The notes: generated by a model from the letters alone, not told the origin. A stretch of DNA of 64,000 nt from Formicarius rufipectus (GCA_013399695.1 VXAU01000760.1:4834732-4898731), one strand, 5' to 3'; shown: positions 37,335 through 50,564, counted from the stretch's first letter. Numbers and translations: made by a program.

Positions 37335-38599
37335 TTTAAGTTTGTCCAAGGGAAAAACTCTGAGGAAAACTGTTTTCTTCCAAAAGTAGAACTCCTGATT
37401 TTATACAGGCAGAAGTTATTTTACTGGGGAAAGGATTTATATACTCCCTCTTCAAAAAAGTTGTTTTTATTTTTCCTTTTTGTATAAACTTTTTTCTTCA
37501 TGCATTCTTTTTCCCCTGCAACTTTTCTTAAAAAAAAAAAATCAAATAAAAATAGCCCCTAAACCCCAACTATGCAAACCTGGGGCACATGCCAAGTTCT
37601 CCCAAATGTATGATTATTATTTAATAGATTTCCTTTTGACATAAAGGTATGTGATACTTAAAATTGTCTCTGTTTTCCCTCTAAGTGGATAAAAAGAATG
37701 TTTGCCAAATGGACAGCTTATACGAATGACTTTTTTAACAGGAATCTACCAGCTATGTGCAGCTGGGTGTTTAATTCATACTGAATAATTTATGCAAGAA
37801 ACTTCTCTCTTATGTATTCATAAACTGGAGTTAAGCCTGAAATTAAGATTATGTTAAAAAAAGAATTTAACAGATGCTTTTACTCATGATCATATTAATA
37901 GACAGTTGTCCTTCCTTTAACTGGTGTCAGTTTCCTGGCTTTGTCGTCATGTTCCCATTTAAACCTCTGGGGGTTTTGAGGGCTTGCCATGGAAAAAGAT
38001 TATGGCTGTGGGATGGAGCTTATTGGGGTGAAGATGACGGGGGGCCAGCAGAGAGAGGAAGTGAGCTGGTTTGAGAGTGCTGGAGTTCATGAGATAAATG
38101 ACATTCTTTACTACCCTGTCACTGCTGGAGCAGAGAGATACTTCTCCTTTCTTATCTGGGAAGTCCTGTGCGTGTCCTGTGTCCCCAGAGGGGCTCTTGG
38201 CCATAGCACTTGGGCTCTGGGCCTGGGAGCAGCCTAAAAAGGCTGTTAGCCAAGGTTCAAGGAGACATGGTGTTAGTTATTCCTGGGGGGATATAGAAAC
38301 TTCTTGTACCTGAAATATTTCCTCCCCTTTCTGAATTAAACTTTGAAACTTTTTATGGAGATCTTAACCGGTATTGTTTCATATTGGAATATTTTAAGAT
38401 TTGCTTTTGAATTTGGGTATAGAATACAATGTCAAATAATACCCCTCTCTACTAATATTTATTGCATTAAGTAGGTAAATGGGTAAAATTTTAACCAAAA
38501 CTAAGCAACAAACAATTTAATATTAGACTTCTGTTCCATGAAGCTTTTAATGAAATCAGCAGTGTATTGTGTGGTCTTTGATTTTTGATGCCAAGGTGC

Positions 38600-38624
38600 T
38601 TTTTTTTTTCTTTTTTTTTTTTTT
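38600..38624. repeat. Poly(T) tract with one C interruption
   Basis: Ten Ts, one C, fourteen Ts, then CCCCC. Confidence 0.85.
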
Positions 38625-41292
38625 CCCCCTTTTTAACTGCAAAGCATGAGTGGTGTTTTTCACCAGTTCCACAGTAAGTGCTCTGCAACAAGGAGGAATA
38701 ATTTAACTATGTCTGAGTCCCAGTGAATTCCATAGCTTATGGATGGCACTGCAGTGGAGCAGCAAAGGTATGACTGTCCCGGGGAAATGAAATAAGGTGC
38801 AAAAAATGGACCATCAGTGAATGGCAAGACCAGAGGACTGACTTGGTCCTGGCAGCTCTTGCACAGGCTTTGCCAGCTGTCTGTATTGCTGAGACAAGAA
38901 AGAATGTGTTGTATATCAAGGGTAGGGAAAAAAGGATGAGTTATTTTGAGGGCAAGAGGGTTTCTGGCTCCCTTCAAAGGGTGGTGATGCTTCCTGACCT
39001 TCACCTTCCTACATGTACTGCATTTTTCTCAGGATTTGAGGCAGATCTGCCCCTTCTGAAGACAGCAGGCAGGAGAGGGGGACAGAGCAGGAAGACGGTT
39101 TACTATCTTCAGGGAGGCATCAGCATACCACCAGGGATAAGTGCTGGGAACAAGTGACTGGTTTCTTCAACCTTCAGGGGTGGTGGCTTCTTGACAAACC
39201 AGCTTACCTGGGAGTAAAGTGTGGAAACACGAGTCCTTGCAGGAGGAGAGTGGGAAAGGGTGTATTTCTTGTCTGCCTGGAATGGCTGTTGCCCATGCAG
39301 GTGTAGGTAGGGTTTGGCTGGGCTCCTGCTCCCTTGAGAGCTTATGCAGGGGCCTTCACAGAAGCCTGCTCAGGGAGGCTCCAATGCCTTATCCCCAGTA
39401 CAGTTACAGACAACTGGTACCTGTAATGTCTGGAAAACAGGGGCAGAGTTTGCTGAAGCACGATTTATCAAGTCGGTGGAGATGGGTCAAAAACTCAGGA
39501 ATAAGGACTAGGAGCTATACTTCCAGGTGGCAGAAACTCATGGACTTTTGTCATTGGGCTATAGCTTGTAACTGGTTAAATAATGTAACTGTACCTAAAG
39601 TTGCCAATTATTCAGAGATATTAAGTTCTAGATAATAAAACAATCTCTTCGTAAGAACTGTGTGATGGCAGGTGATGCATTAGTGATGCTGACCAGTTGA
39701 ATTAGAAAATCTTTAAGCTATGTTTCAAACAATTTGGGTCTCCATTTAATATTGTGAAGATGCATGGTGGCAAATTCATGTAAACCAGAGAATTGTTTCA
39801 CTATGGCACAAAATAAAAGCATTAGAACTTCTATTCTTAATGTATGCCTGAAACCTCATAGATATTATGAATGATTTCCCCTCCATGCAGTATATCCTAA
39901 TACAAGTTGTAGAGCTCATCTGTGCTTGTAGCTGCTTGTGAAGTGTATTCTCATGCTTTCAGAATTTGGAAGAATAGATGGTGAAAGCTCTTGTAAATAA
40001 ACTGAATTCCTAACCAGGGCTCTCAACATGTATAAATCCTGGATGTTAAATCCATGAAGAATTCAAGAGCTTTGGGCACTGGTTAGCACTAACAATCACA
40101 TCTCTAGCCTTGCACTGTTGTATCCCAAAGTGATACCTTTCTGTACAGAAGTTTGAAAAAATCCCCATCAACTAAGGCTGTTATGAGCATGAGGCCAAGT
40201 CATACAGAAGGCATCTGCTGAAGCAGCCAAAGGAAAATAAGCTGTAACACACTGGGTTTTCACACAAATTGTGGCTCTGCTGAGAAGTCATGCAGACTGC
40301 TCCACGCTGCCTTGGCTGTGAGGCTCAACAAAAGATGAGGTCATCTTGCTTCATGTTTGCCCAGGTCTTAGCCTGGTCCATCCCAGGTAGCCTTCAAAAA
40401 AAGAAAGGAAATATTCCCCCCGCCCTGCCAAATCAAATCCAGCAGCAATGACCTGAAGAGGTTAGTCCTGCTTAGGCCTCTAAGTTATGCTGTACACAGT
40501 AGCTGGCTCACTCTGCAATGAAAATCAGTTTAAAGTCTTGAAGTAGGGGAGCTTATTCTGCCAGTTAGTAAAGGTGTGTTTTATGCTCCACTTTTGTCTT
40601 GGAGACCCTGCTGGGAGCAGTGTGTGTTTTGGCACTCCCTATGGGCTAAATTCAGTGGGACTTCTGGGCTGTAATAGGTTTCAGTGCAAGCTGTTCAGTA
40701 TTTATCACTTGCAAAAATTAGATGAATTAATGAGCCCACAAATTTTAGGAACTGAAATTCGGACTCGCTTTGGAAAATTGACTCAGTTTACCATGAAGCA
40801 GATATTTGGACAACCTTGGACTTGTGAAAAATGAATTTAGTAGTGAAGATGAACTAGGGGTTATTAGGTGCTGCTCCAACCTTTCCTTGCTCATGTTCCT
40901 GTAGGATATGGAGGGGAAGTGGCAAAGGGGAGGCTGTGCATTGTGGACAGCATCTGCATCTTCCCTGCCCCGGTTGTCAAGGCTTTCCTCAGACCCCTGA
41001 TTAAAGTGGGACATAAAATAAAAGTATATTATTATTACTTCATGCAAACGCATTTGAACTAAGTTTTGGACTGTATATTAGTGGTGCACACTAAGTGTAT
41101 CACTACTTGTTCATTGTGGTTGTGCACGAGCATAAAGGAATATTACAAATGGCTTTATGGTTGTATGTACAGAAGGTGAAAACTTCTGTAAATAGACAGA
41201 AGAGCGTTGTTCTTTGGGAAATCTAGCTGGAATACCTGCCTTTGGTTACAAACTTGTGCAAATAGTGTTCCTTATGTGTTTGTGTGTGGGTG

Positions 41293-41319
41293 TTTTTTTT
41301 TTTTTTTTTTAAAAAAAAA
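41293..41319. repeat. Poly(T)-poly(A) junction
   Basis: Eighteen Ts directly followed by nine As, which makes a self-complementary T/A block. The run may have been compressed or misjudged in sequencing. Confidence 0.8.
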
Positions 41320-44300
41320 GTGAAATTTATTTGTTGGTAAAGGTGATTTATCCCCTCAAGGCACCTGAAAACTACGCTAAGAATCAGGGAGTCTGCATCC
41401 ATATTCCTGCCTGTTTACTGAATTCTTCCAGTGCTTGAAAACTTTGGTTTAGAGATAGACCTTTGCAATTTTCCACTGAACCAGGTCAGTGTGAAACCCT
41501 GTCAGATGATGGCATATGGGGGGCTTGTGCAAAGGAGGATGCTTGCTCTGAGCCAAATTTAGCAGATTTGGATGTTCATAACATCTCTGTTACTGATGTT
41601 CAGGTCTGTGAATATCAGGAGTTTGGTGTTTGTAGACAGATTCCTGCAGTGAACGAAACAGTTAAGAAATAGAACGGTGTGGTGTTTTCTTGGTGGTGTG
41701 TGTGTTTTTGTGGTGGCTTTTGCCCACCTCCTGTCCCCCCCAACTCCATAGGCCTGATGGTTCATTCAGCAGAAACTAGAGTGCTTGTCTCAAGTGTCCA
41801 CTTCACATTAGCTTTCATCAGTAAAGGTGCTCCAGTCACTTCTCTAATCAGCAGTGGCAGCAGTACTCCGAGTACCAGGAGGAAAACGTGCCTGAACCAC
41901 GAAACAGTCAGAGAGCAGCACCACTCCCTGCTCTGCCAGCTGGAAACCTCTGCTTGGTTTACTGCAGATACATGTGAGCTCTTCCATGGGTAAGGGAGCT
42001 TTCCCCCTGGAGTCGCCTCAGGCTGTGGTAGTATGTGCAAAGGGTGAAAAGAGAGGGTTTGGATTTGGGGTGTGTGTTGGTGCTCTGCAGCTGCTGCCCG
42101 TGTGCCGGCACGTCCCCGGCAGTGGGTGTCAGCCACTGTGTCCAGCCTTTGGAAGGCTAAGCTTGCCCTGACCTTGCTGTGGGAAAAAGCCACGCAGACA
42201 GATTGCTCACGTGGTGCTGCCTGACACTGAAACCATGCTGTCCTCACTGAGAAAGGCTGCAGAATTTTTCTTAAGGACTTTCTTCTCCTGTTGGTTCCTG
42301 TGGTTAAAAATACATGACTGTTTTCTCTTAACTTTGGTAGGGATAGTGAAGTGCCTAAAGGATATTGCAATGTGTTTCACCCCCTGGTTTTGGGTATGAT
42401 CACCACTTGGTCCACTCTGGCATCTTATTAGTTTTTGAAGAACTGTAACAACTGTGTTGGGTGTGGATATTGTGCAGAGGAAGAACAGACTTCATAAAAT
42501 TCTGCTAGCCCAAGGGGTGGGATAAGTCAAGTTTTCATCTTAAAGGTAAACCAGAAGTGGTGAAAGAGAACTTGGTGAAGAAAATGAATAGGTGGTGAGG
42601 GAGGGAGAGATGAAATAAGGAAGACTGAAGAACTTCTATCTTCAACTGTTTTTCCACACTTCTGCAAATATCAGGCTTGTGTTGCTTTTTTTGCTTTGCC
42701 ATCAGTGCAGTTGAAGGATTAGCCTTTCACCTTGGGTAGTTTTCCTTCATTTTCTTTAAATTTGGTCAACCTTCGGCTGGCAGCTGTGCCAGCCTTTAGG
42801 CCTGTGCAATGCCTGAAATTTTGCAGTGCAGTAGTAGTGTCAGGACTATCTATGGCTCAGCAAAGTTTCTAGGATTGTTCTTCAAGCTAACCCTTAGTTT
42901 CTCTCACTGCTGGTAAACAATTTGGGTTTCAGCCTGCAGTTGCTATGAATATCTTTTTGATCTTTCTTCAATTTGAATATCTTTGGCACTGATTCTTCCC
43001 ACCCTTGCTCCTCCTTTCCTTCCTTCCTCAGTCATTTATTTATGTCCCTTTCTCTTTTATATTTTCCTTTTCAGTCAGGCATGCATTCCAAGTTCCTGTA
43101 CTATTGGAATAAGAAATCTCATTAAACTTATGGGATATTCTCCTATTTCAACTTGCTTATACCCTAGGCTTGTGCTTATACCATGGCATAAGGTTATTTC
43201 TTTCAGTGTTTAGATTGTTAGGTATAGGGCTCTCTCTGGTTTAAAATTCTTGTAAAGTACCAGTATTTTATTTGTTCATCTGCCTTTTCTGTATCATACC
43301 AGAAACAGACAGCTATGTGGTAAACAGTGCTGTAGAACAGTAGCTGGAAAACACTCCCGGATGTTCTCTACTGCTTCCTGCACCAGAATTTCAAGCCCTG
43401 CTGGTTCTTCAGAAGGATGATGTTAATTTGACGTGCTCAGATATGGGATCCTCTGAGGCCTGAAACAATATTTGTTCTACCATACCTCAGATATGACTTT
43501 TGTAGGGAAAAAATGTTGACCTGTAACACTGAATTAGTTGGGGAAAATGTGACCTCTGCTCTGACACTGGTGAAAAAAAGGTTTATTTGTGACAGATTCG
43601 TTCTTGTTACACATGTGGTGCAGCAGAGCTTGTGCAGCACCCCTCTGGTGTGCAGAGGGAGCCCTGCCCAGAGCCAGGGTGGGCCAGTGTGGGAGGAAAA
43701 CAGTGTGGTTGTTTGCAGTGGGAAAGCTGGAAGGGTTGGAATTCCAGTTTCCTAATTGGAAACATGAGGGCTAAGGGTTTTGGCTGTAGAATTCCATGCA
43801 AGTGGTGCAGCTGCAGCAGGCCCATGCTGGTGGTGCTGAGGAGCTGAGAGGAGCAGAGCCAAAGCTGGGGGTGGAGACCTGGTGTATCTTGGGGCAACCA
43901 TAGGAAAGTGCCTGTGCTTTTCATAGAGGAAAGGCAAACCTGGGCCATAGATTGGCACCATGGAGCTGACTGATATTGTTTTAATTTTTGAAGAATTTGT
44001 CTGCATTGTTGAACACATGCCAGGCTGTTCAGTAAGTAATCTTAAAACTGCAAGTGTGACTTGTACTGCAAGGCTGTTGAAAGGGATATTGGCTTGGCTG
44101 ATGCCCATCATTGCACTAGTCTTATTTCTAATCATTCAAAAGAGATGAATAAAGAGATAAATACTGCATTGGAAATGTTTTTTTTGCACTGTTTGGAAAC
44201 TTGCACTTCACTATGATGTAGAAAAGGTGTATGTTAATAAGAATAAAACCCCCAAAACAGCAGCAAACCAATACTCAAGAAAAAGTGTTCAACTCTTTTC

Positions 44301-47300
44301 TCTTAACTCTCCTGAACAGCGATATCCACCACAAAAATTAATTTGGATCAACTGGAGAATTTTCAAGTTCTGAAACACTGTTTATAAAAAAAATTTGACA
44401 AGTCATTTACAATTCACTAAGCAGAATTTGTCTGTTGGGACTATATTGCCAGAGATGAGCTTGCATGTGTTCAGTTATTTAAAATGCTCAGAACTGGCTT
44501 GCTTTAAGATGTAGAAAAGGAGTATTTTTCATTTTGCTATAAAGAAGTAGGGGTAAAACAATTTTGTCTTTAGAAGTAGTATTTGCCACCATCTAAAGTG
44601 GGTATTCAGGATATCATCTCTCTTCTCTGAATTTCACAGTTAATATTTGTATCCTAGGAATTCTGTCTCTGAGAACAAAGAATTTTGAAAGCACCCATGT
44701 AATGCTCATGTGCATCTAAAATCCACTTCTGTATATTGCTGCATTTGTGTTGTACCCAAGTGTACGCAGCACTTGGGCTGTCACGGGGCTCAGCACCACT
44801 TGCTGCCTCATAGCAAAATACAAACCAGTTTTCTAAAGGAAAGAAAGACCCATTGACGAGATTACCCTCAGCTCAGCAAGGCACTTCAATAAGTTTCTGG
44901 ATGGAAAGGGTGTGAATTGATGTCAGGACTTCAATGCAAATAGTGTAGTGGTTTAAGTTATGCAGAGGGTTAATCAGTTTGGAGCTAGCCTAATGTGTTT
45001 ACTACAGAGATGTTTGAGCCTTTAACACAGGAACATAAATATTTCCTTCCACTGGCCTCTGCTTTTAGTGGGGTTACCAAATGTTGTACTTCTCTGTGAA
45101 AGCTATCTTGGTGATCTGTTATTTTTAGCAGAGTGTCTTTCTGGACTGGCTTTTCTGTATAAGGCAGGATTCATTCCACTGCTCTCAACCTTAGCCAGAT
45201 GCTCTTCACAGTTCAATATAAAATTTTAGTTATTCTGAAACCTGAGAGGTTTAGCAGTATTGCAGATACCCACCTTTCCTATAAGTTTAGCCTTTGCTAC
45301 ATTTTGACAATATACGTTACATTTCATTTTCCAAGCAGTGTTTTATTAGATTACCTCAGATAGGAAGAGTAGCTTCACATTTATCATGAGTGACTTGCAG
45401 ATTCAGTCAAACACTGTGTTATATTGAGTAGTTTGTCTCCAGTGTATGAACTGTAAATTAACATTTAAGGCCTCTCTTAATATCTATTACTCTGTTTAAA
45501 CAGTCAAGCAGAATTATTAGTTGTCAGTAATTTCTTCGTGAATACAAATATATAATCTGTTCTAATGCTGTTTTAACTCTCTTGATCTGCCTGCATGCCA
45601 TGAAAGGAATATATTAAAATTAGAAAATGGCAAGGCTGAACATGATAATGGACAATTGAGACTCTTATTGCTGTTTAGTAGAAGCTTCAGGTTTGCTTGC
45701 AGTTCATATTAGTAATTTGCCTAAAAGCTAATGATACTTTGGTTGCTGAGCATGGTACCCATCCTGCTGGGACCATTGATTCCATGTCTTGATAGTCTTA
45801 GCATAAAAATATGACCTGTGAAGATGTGAAGTACGACTCCTCTGTCACAAGGGATGACTTTCTTCACCAAGGAGCCCTTAAGGCACCTGGGTAGAACAGG
45901 GAGCGAAGTATTTACTACAGGCTCTTTTTATAAGCAGAGAATTTCAGACCCCAGAGCACTTCATTTATCACATTGCACAAAAGTGAGAAATCTGGACATA
46001 GGCACAATAAATAAATCAGTACAAACCCCATACAGCATGCTGCAGGGTGCCCTTCAGAGTTGAATCTAAGAGCAGAACTGGTGGTGAGGAGCTTGTCGTT
46101 TCCAGTTCATGTAGCAGTTGTGAAATTCAGCTTTGCATCTTCATAATACTACAGCAGTTTATTGATTTCCACTATAATCTGAGGACTGGGATCCATGCTT
46201 CCCCAGAAGCTTAGGGAGCCTTGTGACATGAACTCAATACTTCTGAAGACTGAAATCAGAAACTCTGGCTGCTGAAGTTAGGACTGTGCTAGCTCCCATC
46301 CATGATAACACCTTCTTGCTGTGTTGCCATGTATTCACCTCATTTCAGTGTTTCTCTGCCACTTAGTCTGCCTCTGTTCACTGTGTCTTCTTCTGCATGC
46401 TCTGCAGTGCACAGGACTTGGCCATAAAACCTCACCTCCTTATGCGTTCTCCATCCCTTCTCACAACCTGCTGTACATCTTTCCCCACATCATGCAGATA
46501 AACAAAGCAAAACATAGAGTTGGAAATTCAGTAGTTCTTCTAAGAACTTGGTATTGTGCCTGAATGTTGTTTTAAACCACACTGGGATTAAGATGCTTTG
46601 AAGTTCCTTGATTAGCATTTGGGGGAAATAAAATGCCAGTTTAAGTTTCTGATTTTTGTAACAGCACATAGAGCTTCAGTGTTAAGATTTAGGCTTAAAA
46701 TGGCTGTTGAAGAGTTGCTTTTAATCAGAAATTAAGTAGCTTGGAAAAGAATGACTAAAACTTGATTATATTTGCATTTGTATTTTAGATTCTATCTCTG
46801 GTGAAATCAAGACCTATTCAACTTTAGAACTATTAATGGAGGTGGCTTGATTTTTATTCTTGATCACAAATTTCTTGTTTGTCCAATGTCTTTGTATGCT
46901 AAGAATGATCTTAATGAAAAATTCCTGATGTGATGACTTTCTTAATAGGAGCCTCATCATACATAGTTAATTGAAACTTCTGTGGTGAGAAAAGGCACGT
47001 GCTCTAACAAAAGCGTGGTGCTATCTGTGGTGTTTTTTTTTTTTCTCTTTTTTTGGCTTAGGTGATTTGTGCCAAAGATCTGGATTAATGCATGGTAGTA
47101 TTACATGGCATCTTAGCTGTATGTATGGCTGACCAGCTGTTTAATTTCTGTGATTATGCAGAACAGTTAATAATTTGATACATTAATTCCTTTTTTTAAT
47201 AATCAGCAATTACTGTCCTCATTGCTAGTGTGGTATTGAATAGCTTAGAGAGACAGACAAATTTAACCTTGTAGCAGACAGTCTTAAGAAGTAACTGTTT

Positions 47301-47629
47301 TGCAGAAATACATGACTAGAAACAATTCTCCTTGAACAATAAAAAAGAAACAGGTCTTAAAGCACAGGTTTAGAATGATCTTTCAAAGCAACAAAACTTT
47401 TCCCACCATGTAGGCTTTGTGTGTTGCCAAGCCCTAATGACAAATGCCATGTGGAATAATTGCTGTTTAAGTAGTGGTTGTGCTCATTCAGTGCTGATTT
47501 CATGGACTTCAGTGCCTTCCACTGTTGATGCTCAGTTCATGGCTGCATAGTGAAACCCTATATGGACTAGGCTATATGGTGCATTTAGAAAGCAAGTGTT
47601 TGGCTGCTTGTCAGGAAAAGTGTCTACTG

Positions 47630-48185
47630 TGAGCATGAGGCAACTTTATTCATTAAGACTGAGGTGCTGCAATACATGTTTTAAGCACTTTTAGATCACA
47701 TTAATTGGGCAAGAAATCTTCTGCTTCTTCCTTATAAATGTAATAGCTACTGGAGTAGTAGGTAACTGTGGTTCTTTTCAGGACCAGCTGTATAAAAGAG
47801 CTGTCATCATGTGAATGTGAATGCTAAGAAGTTATTTCTCTCCATTCCAAATTCCTGAAGGCTCTAAGCAACATTCAAAGTCCTGTGTACTTGTGAGGGG
47901 CATGGTAAAGGAAGTGCTGAGACAACACATGACTCTGCTGGATTTACAGTGGGCTGGTACTGCCCTATGTCTTCATACTAAAAACTTTCACAGTTGGAAA
48001 ACCTGCTTATTGTTGTAGGCACATGGATGAAGTGAACTACTTTCCTGGGAGGTGCAGCCATTTAGTTGGTGAAGTCCCAGTTGTCTTTGACTTTTGTGCT
48101 TAGTACATTATTCTGGCCTCTTGTTCACATAATAGGATCTCTTGTTTCTTTGTTTTGGTCTTTTCTGGTGATTAATGTTCACTGT
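47630..48185 (-). other. SLC9A9: SLC9A9 3' untranslated region (predicted)
   Basis: The sequence downstream of the SLC9A9 stop codon on the minus strand contains no coding signal. The first canonical AATAAA appears about 540 nt after the stop (47645-47650). Cleavage some 15 nt later would give a 3' UTR of roughly 555 nt. The end point is inferred; the next ATTAAA hexamer, near 47195-47200, would give a UTR of about 1 kb. Confidence 0.5.
47645..47650 (-). promoter_or_regulatory. Candidate polyadenylation signal of SLC9A9
   Basis: AATAAA on the minus strand (TTTATT on plus), the first such hexamer after the SLC9A9 stop codon. No obvious strong GU-rich element follows, so use of this site is inferred. 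Confidence 0.4.
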
Positions 48186-48407
48186 TCATGCCAGTGAATT
48201 CATCTGGAGTTGACCTGCAGTGTGTTGAAGCTGGAGTTTGTACCCTCCTAATCCTAGGTCTCCTTCGTGGATATCTTCCTTGCCCGTAGCCTGGGTGGAG
48301 CCTGTGCTGTCCGGTGCTGGCACTGGGATGTGAGCAGATGATTCATGGTTTTCAATTAATTCATCATTATTTATGATATAATCTGTGTCACTATCCTTCA
48401 GTTGATC
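48186..48407 (-). CDS. SLC9A9: SLC9A9 (NHE9) last coding exon with stop codon
   Basis: This is the terminal coding exon: 73 codons plus TGA at 48186-48188. It follows a strong acceptor, with a CT-rich tract (48411-48432) ending in TCCAG|GAT. It starts in phase 0, as required by the preceding exon. The product begins DQLKDSDTDYIINNDEL, corresponding to the EQLKEDD..ECIVNQDEL stretch of mammalian NHE9. A variable serine/proline/threonine-rich linker follows, then GKEDIHEGDLGLGGY, which is nearly identical to the mammalian GKENIYEGDLGLGGY block, and the chain ends LQMNSLA. The end is about three residues longer than the human C-terminus I recall (GQSQLN). The tail is cytosolic and carries no membrane segment. 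GT dinucleotides late in the exon could act as weak donors, but homology continues past them, so I take the TGA as the real stop. Confidence 0.93.
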   Translation of the reverse strand, partial: DQLKDSDTDYIINNDELIENHESSAHIPVPAPDSTGSTQATGKEDIHEGDLGLGGYKLQLQHTAGQLQMNSLA

Positions 48408-48916
48408 CTGGATTCAAAAAAGAGAGAGACTCTTGAGGAGGACTTTTGTTAAAGCTTAAATGAAGAACAGGTCTAATGCAATTTCACTTCTGTTTTGTTT
48501 CAGTCTTTGTTTTTTCAGGTGTTCATCTACCATCTTAAAACAAGTAGTTACTTATCATGTTCTGCACTTGAGCAGAGTTGAGAAACATGCCCTTCAGATA
48601 TTTTAGTTAATTTTAGTGCTTACAATTATCATTTAAATTATTTCAGTGCTATGCTAATGAGTAGCCAGTACTTTCATTATCTGGCTGAATTATTTAGAGT
48701 ATGTCACTCATGTCTGAAGCTGACAGTATTTAGTGACCATTCATGGAAATGTAGGACTGTACCTTCTGAGACCTCTTCTCCCCAACTTTGAAGAGACTGT
48801 ATAATTCTTACACTAAAAATAAGAAGTTGTAGAAAAGAGACTATACTGCAGCATTGAATCAAAAGTGGCAGGTTTTGGACAACCCCTCAAACACAAGAAT
48901 CCGAGTAGGTACTTAC
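48408..48916 (-). other. SLC9A9: SLC9A9 last intron
   Basis: A 509-bp intron between the two SLC9A9 coding exons. It opens with GTAAGT and closes with a CT-rich tract and CAG, and is phase 0 on both sides. It is AT-rich and I see no repeat or other gene inside it. Confidence 0.88.
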
Positions 48917-49022
48917 ACCATAAGCGCTGGGGCTGGTCAGAAGCCTGGCAACAGGATTGCACCACTCAGGTAATGTTGTTGTGAGAGGGGGACCAGCGTG
49001 GGTTAAGATAGGCTTTAGGTAT
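48917..49022 (-). CDS. SLC9A9: SLC9A9 (NHE9) penultimate coding exon
   Basis: This exon encodes part of the cytosolic C-terminal tail of sodium/hydrogen exchanger 9, an organellar exchanger of late and recycling endosomes that swaps luminal H+ for Na+ or K+. It is 106 nt long: one base completing a split codon, then 35 codons starting YLKPILTH and running through [11 protein letters not shown] and LLTSPSAYG. This matches the NHE9 tail closely; NHE6 and NHE7 share the [16 protein letters not shown] block but differ afterwards. The acceptor is CCCACAG at 49023-49025 and the donor GGT|GTAAGT at 48911-48916. The exon starts in phase 2, so the previous exon must end in AA (the lysine of the DHKYLKP motif), and it ends in phase 0, matching the next exon. 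An in-frame TAA just upstream of the acceptor confirms the exon does not extend further. Family assignment is from recalled homology; the splice sites and reading frame are seen directly. Confidence 0.93.
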
Positions 49023-49780
49023 CTGTGGGTTTGTTAAAGAATATTTCCAGTAGAGATACTGATATCTACATGGTGTTCTATTACACAAAGAAATTAGTTT
49101 TTAAAGCACACAGAAATAATCTGAATGAAAATATAGAAAATATTATCTCTCCACACCCATTACTGCATACATTCAGCTGCCATTAGTTCTTGTCTAATGT
49201 TTTTCACTAATTGCAAAAAACCTGAAAGCAGAAAGCAAACCCCAAAACAAAACTCAAATGATTTGGTGCTCAAACCTGTCTTGATAGGGTACCAGAATGG
49301 CTGAAGGCAATATGTCATGGGATATACAAATGCAGTAGAAGCTGGAAAAAGCAAGTGTGTACTAATTGTTTGTTAAAATTGCATAAGAGATCATACTTGA
49401 AGCAGAGAGTGGACTAGAAAACAGGACAATTTAAGATGTGACTATATCAGATAATTTGTGAGAACAGTAGTGAACATTTTCTCACATATACTCAGCCTTT
49501 TGGAAAATCAGTGCAGTTCCTCAATAGACTAAGTGTATTTCATCAGATATTAAGTATCTTTTTTGCTGGGGGTGTCCATAAGCTGTTCTTGGTAATACTG
49601 TATTTTTAGCATTCAACACATTTATTTTACACATCATACATCAATACTTCTTTATATAAAATTATGTAAGTAAGTTAGAAAGAGGCTTTATGCTATTGTC
49701 TCACACCTGTCTTTCCAGTCTTTTCATCCTGAAGTGCTTTATTGAGATAAAAGAAAATCCTGTTCATCTTGAGCAATTAC

Positions 49781-49875
49781 GTCATCTGCGTATCTGTCAA
49801 TAACAGCTCTCCCACGAGTCCATCGAGCTGACTTATCCTCGCAAAGTAACTTTGAGTGTTTTTTGGGAAGCAGGT
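49781..49875 (-). other. CpG-retaining, exon-like or conserved noncoding segment
   Basis: The segment keeps six CpGs in otherwise CpG-poor intron. On the minus strand one frame is open for 31 codons (LLPKKHSKLLCEDK, then WTRGRAVIDRYADD) between a possible acceptor GCTGACAG and a weak donor GAC|GTAATT. One plus-strand frame is open over the same stretch, which suggests constrained noncoding DNA as readily as an exon. A TTACGTCA CRE/bZIP-like octamer sits at 49777-49784. It does not match NHE9 coding sequence. Confidence 0.25.
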
Positions 49876-50564
49876 CTGTCAGCTATTTTTGCTGCTAGGG
49901 AAAATTTGCTTTATTGATTTGTTATCCCACTTTCTCTCTGCTGCTCCTTTCTCTTGCTTTTTTGCTTGTGCACCTTCCCCATTTCCTCCCTGACTCCTTA
50001 AAGAAGAAAGGAACAAATGTAACACTGAGTAGTGATTCAAGTTCTGCAATATTGTAGAAATATGGAGGAAGGAGCACTGGGTCTTAAAACTAACCACACC
50101 AGTGCTTCCTTTTCTTTCAGTATTGATTGTTTATTGTATTGCTGCTTTACGCACAAAGTTAAATTTTTTTTTATCCTGAAGAAACTGTTACATAAAATAC
50201 CCTTACGATCTCAGTTAGAAATTGGAAGGCTAAATAACTTGTTCTCTCCTCTTTACTACAGCCATGGAAGTTGTTCTATAGTGTGTGGGGTTTGTGTGTG
50301 TGCATTTGTGTATTTTTTCCAAAGTTAAGCTGAAGCTGTGAGAAGATTGGGTGGTTTCTTCATCCGAGGTCTGTGCTGAGTTAGTGCAAAAATTTAAGTC
50401 TACTTGAAAAAAGATGATGAGATTTTAATACAAATTCTTATCAGGGCCATGATCAAGGGGGGGAATCTCAGGAGATCACATTGGGTAGGGCAAGTTCTGA
50501 TTGTCTCACTTCTGTTAGAGTAAAACCAAGCCAGGCAATCCTTTTCTGATCAATTCTCACTTAC

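Larger units (their letters stand above)
31596..47629. other. Intergenic downstream of SLC9A9
   Basis: AT-rich with simple tracts (37.3, 38.6, 41.3 and 47.03 kb) and a palindrome at 33.6 kb. No repeat family, RNA gene or splice-bounded coding exon was found. The 41.8-42.4 kb part is GC-richer with a chance open frame. Confidence 0.55.

Noticed and set aside
41762..42370. 202-codon minus-strand open frame
   Set aside because: GC-richer patch with several overlapping open frames on both strands; no recognisable motif, start context or exon borders.
44945..45010. TGTAGTGGTTTAA-type start reminiscent of songbird LTR ends
   Set aside because: Similarity stops after about 15 bases; no matching 3' end, polyadenylation region or target duplication.
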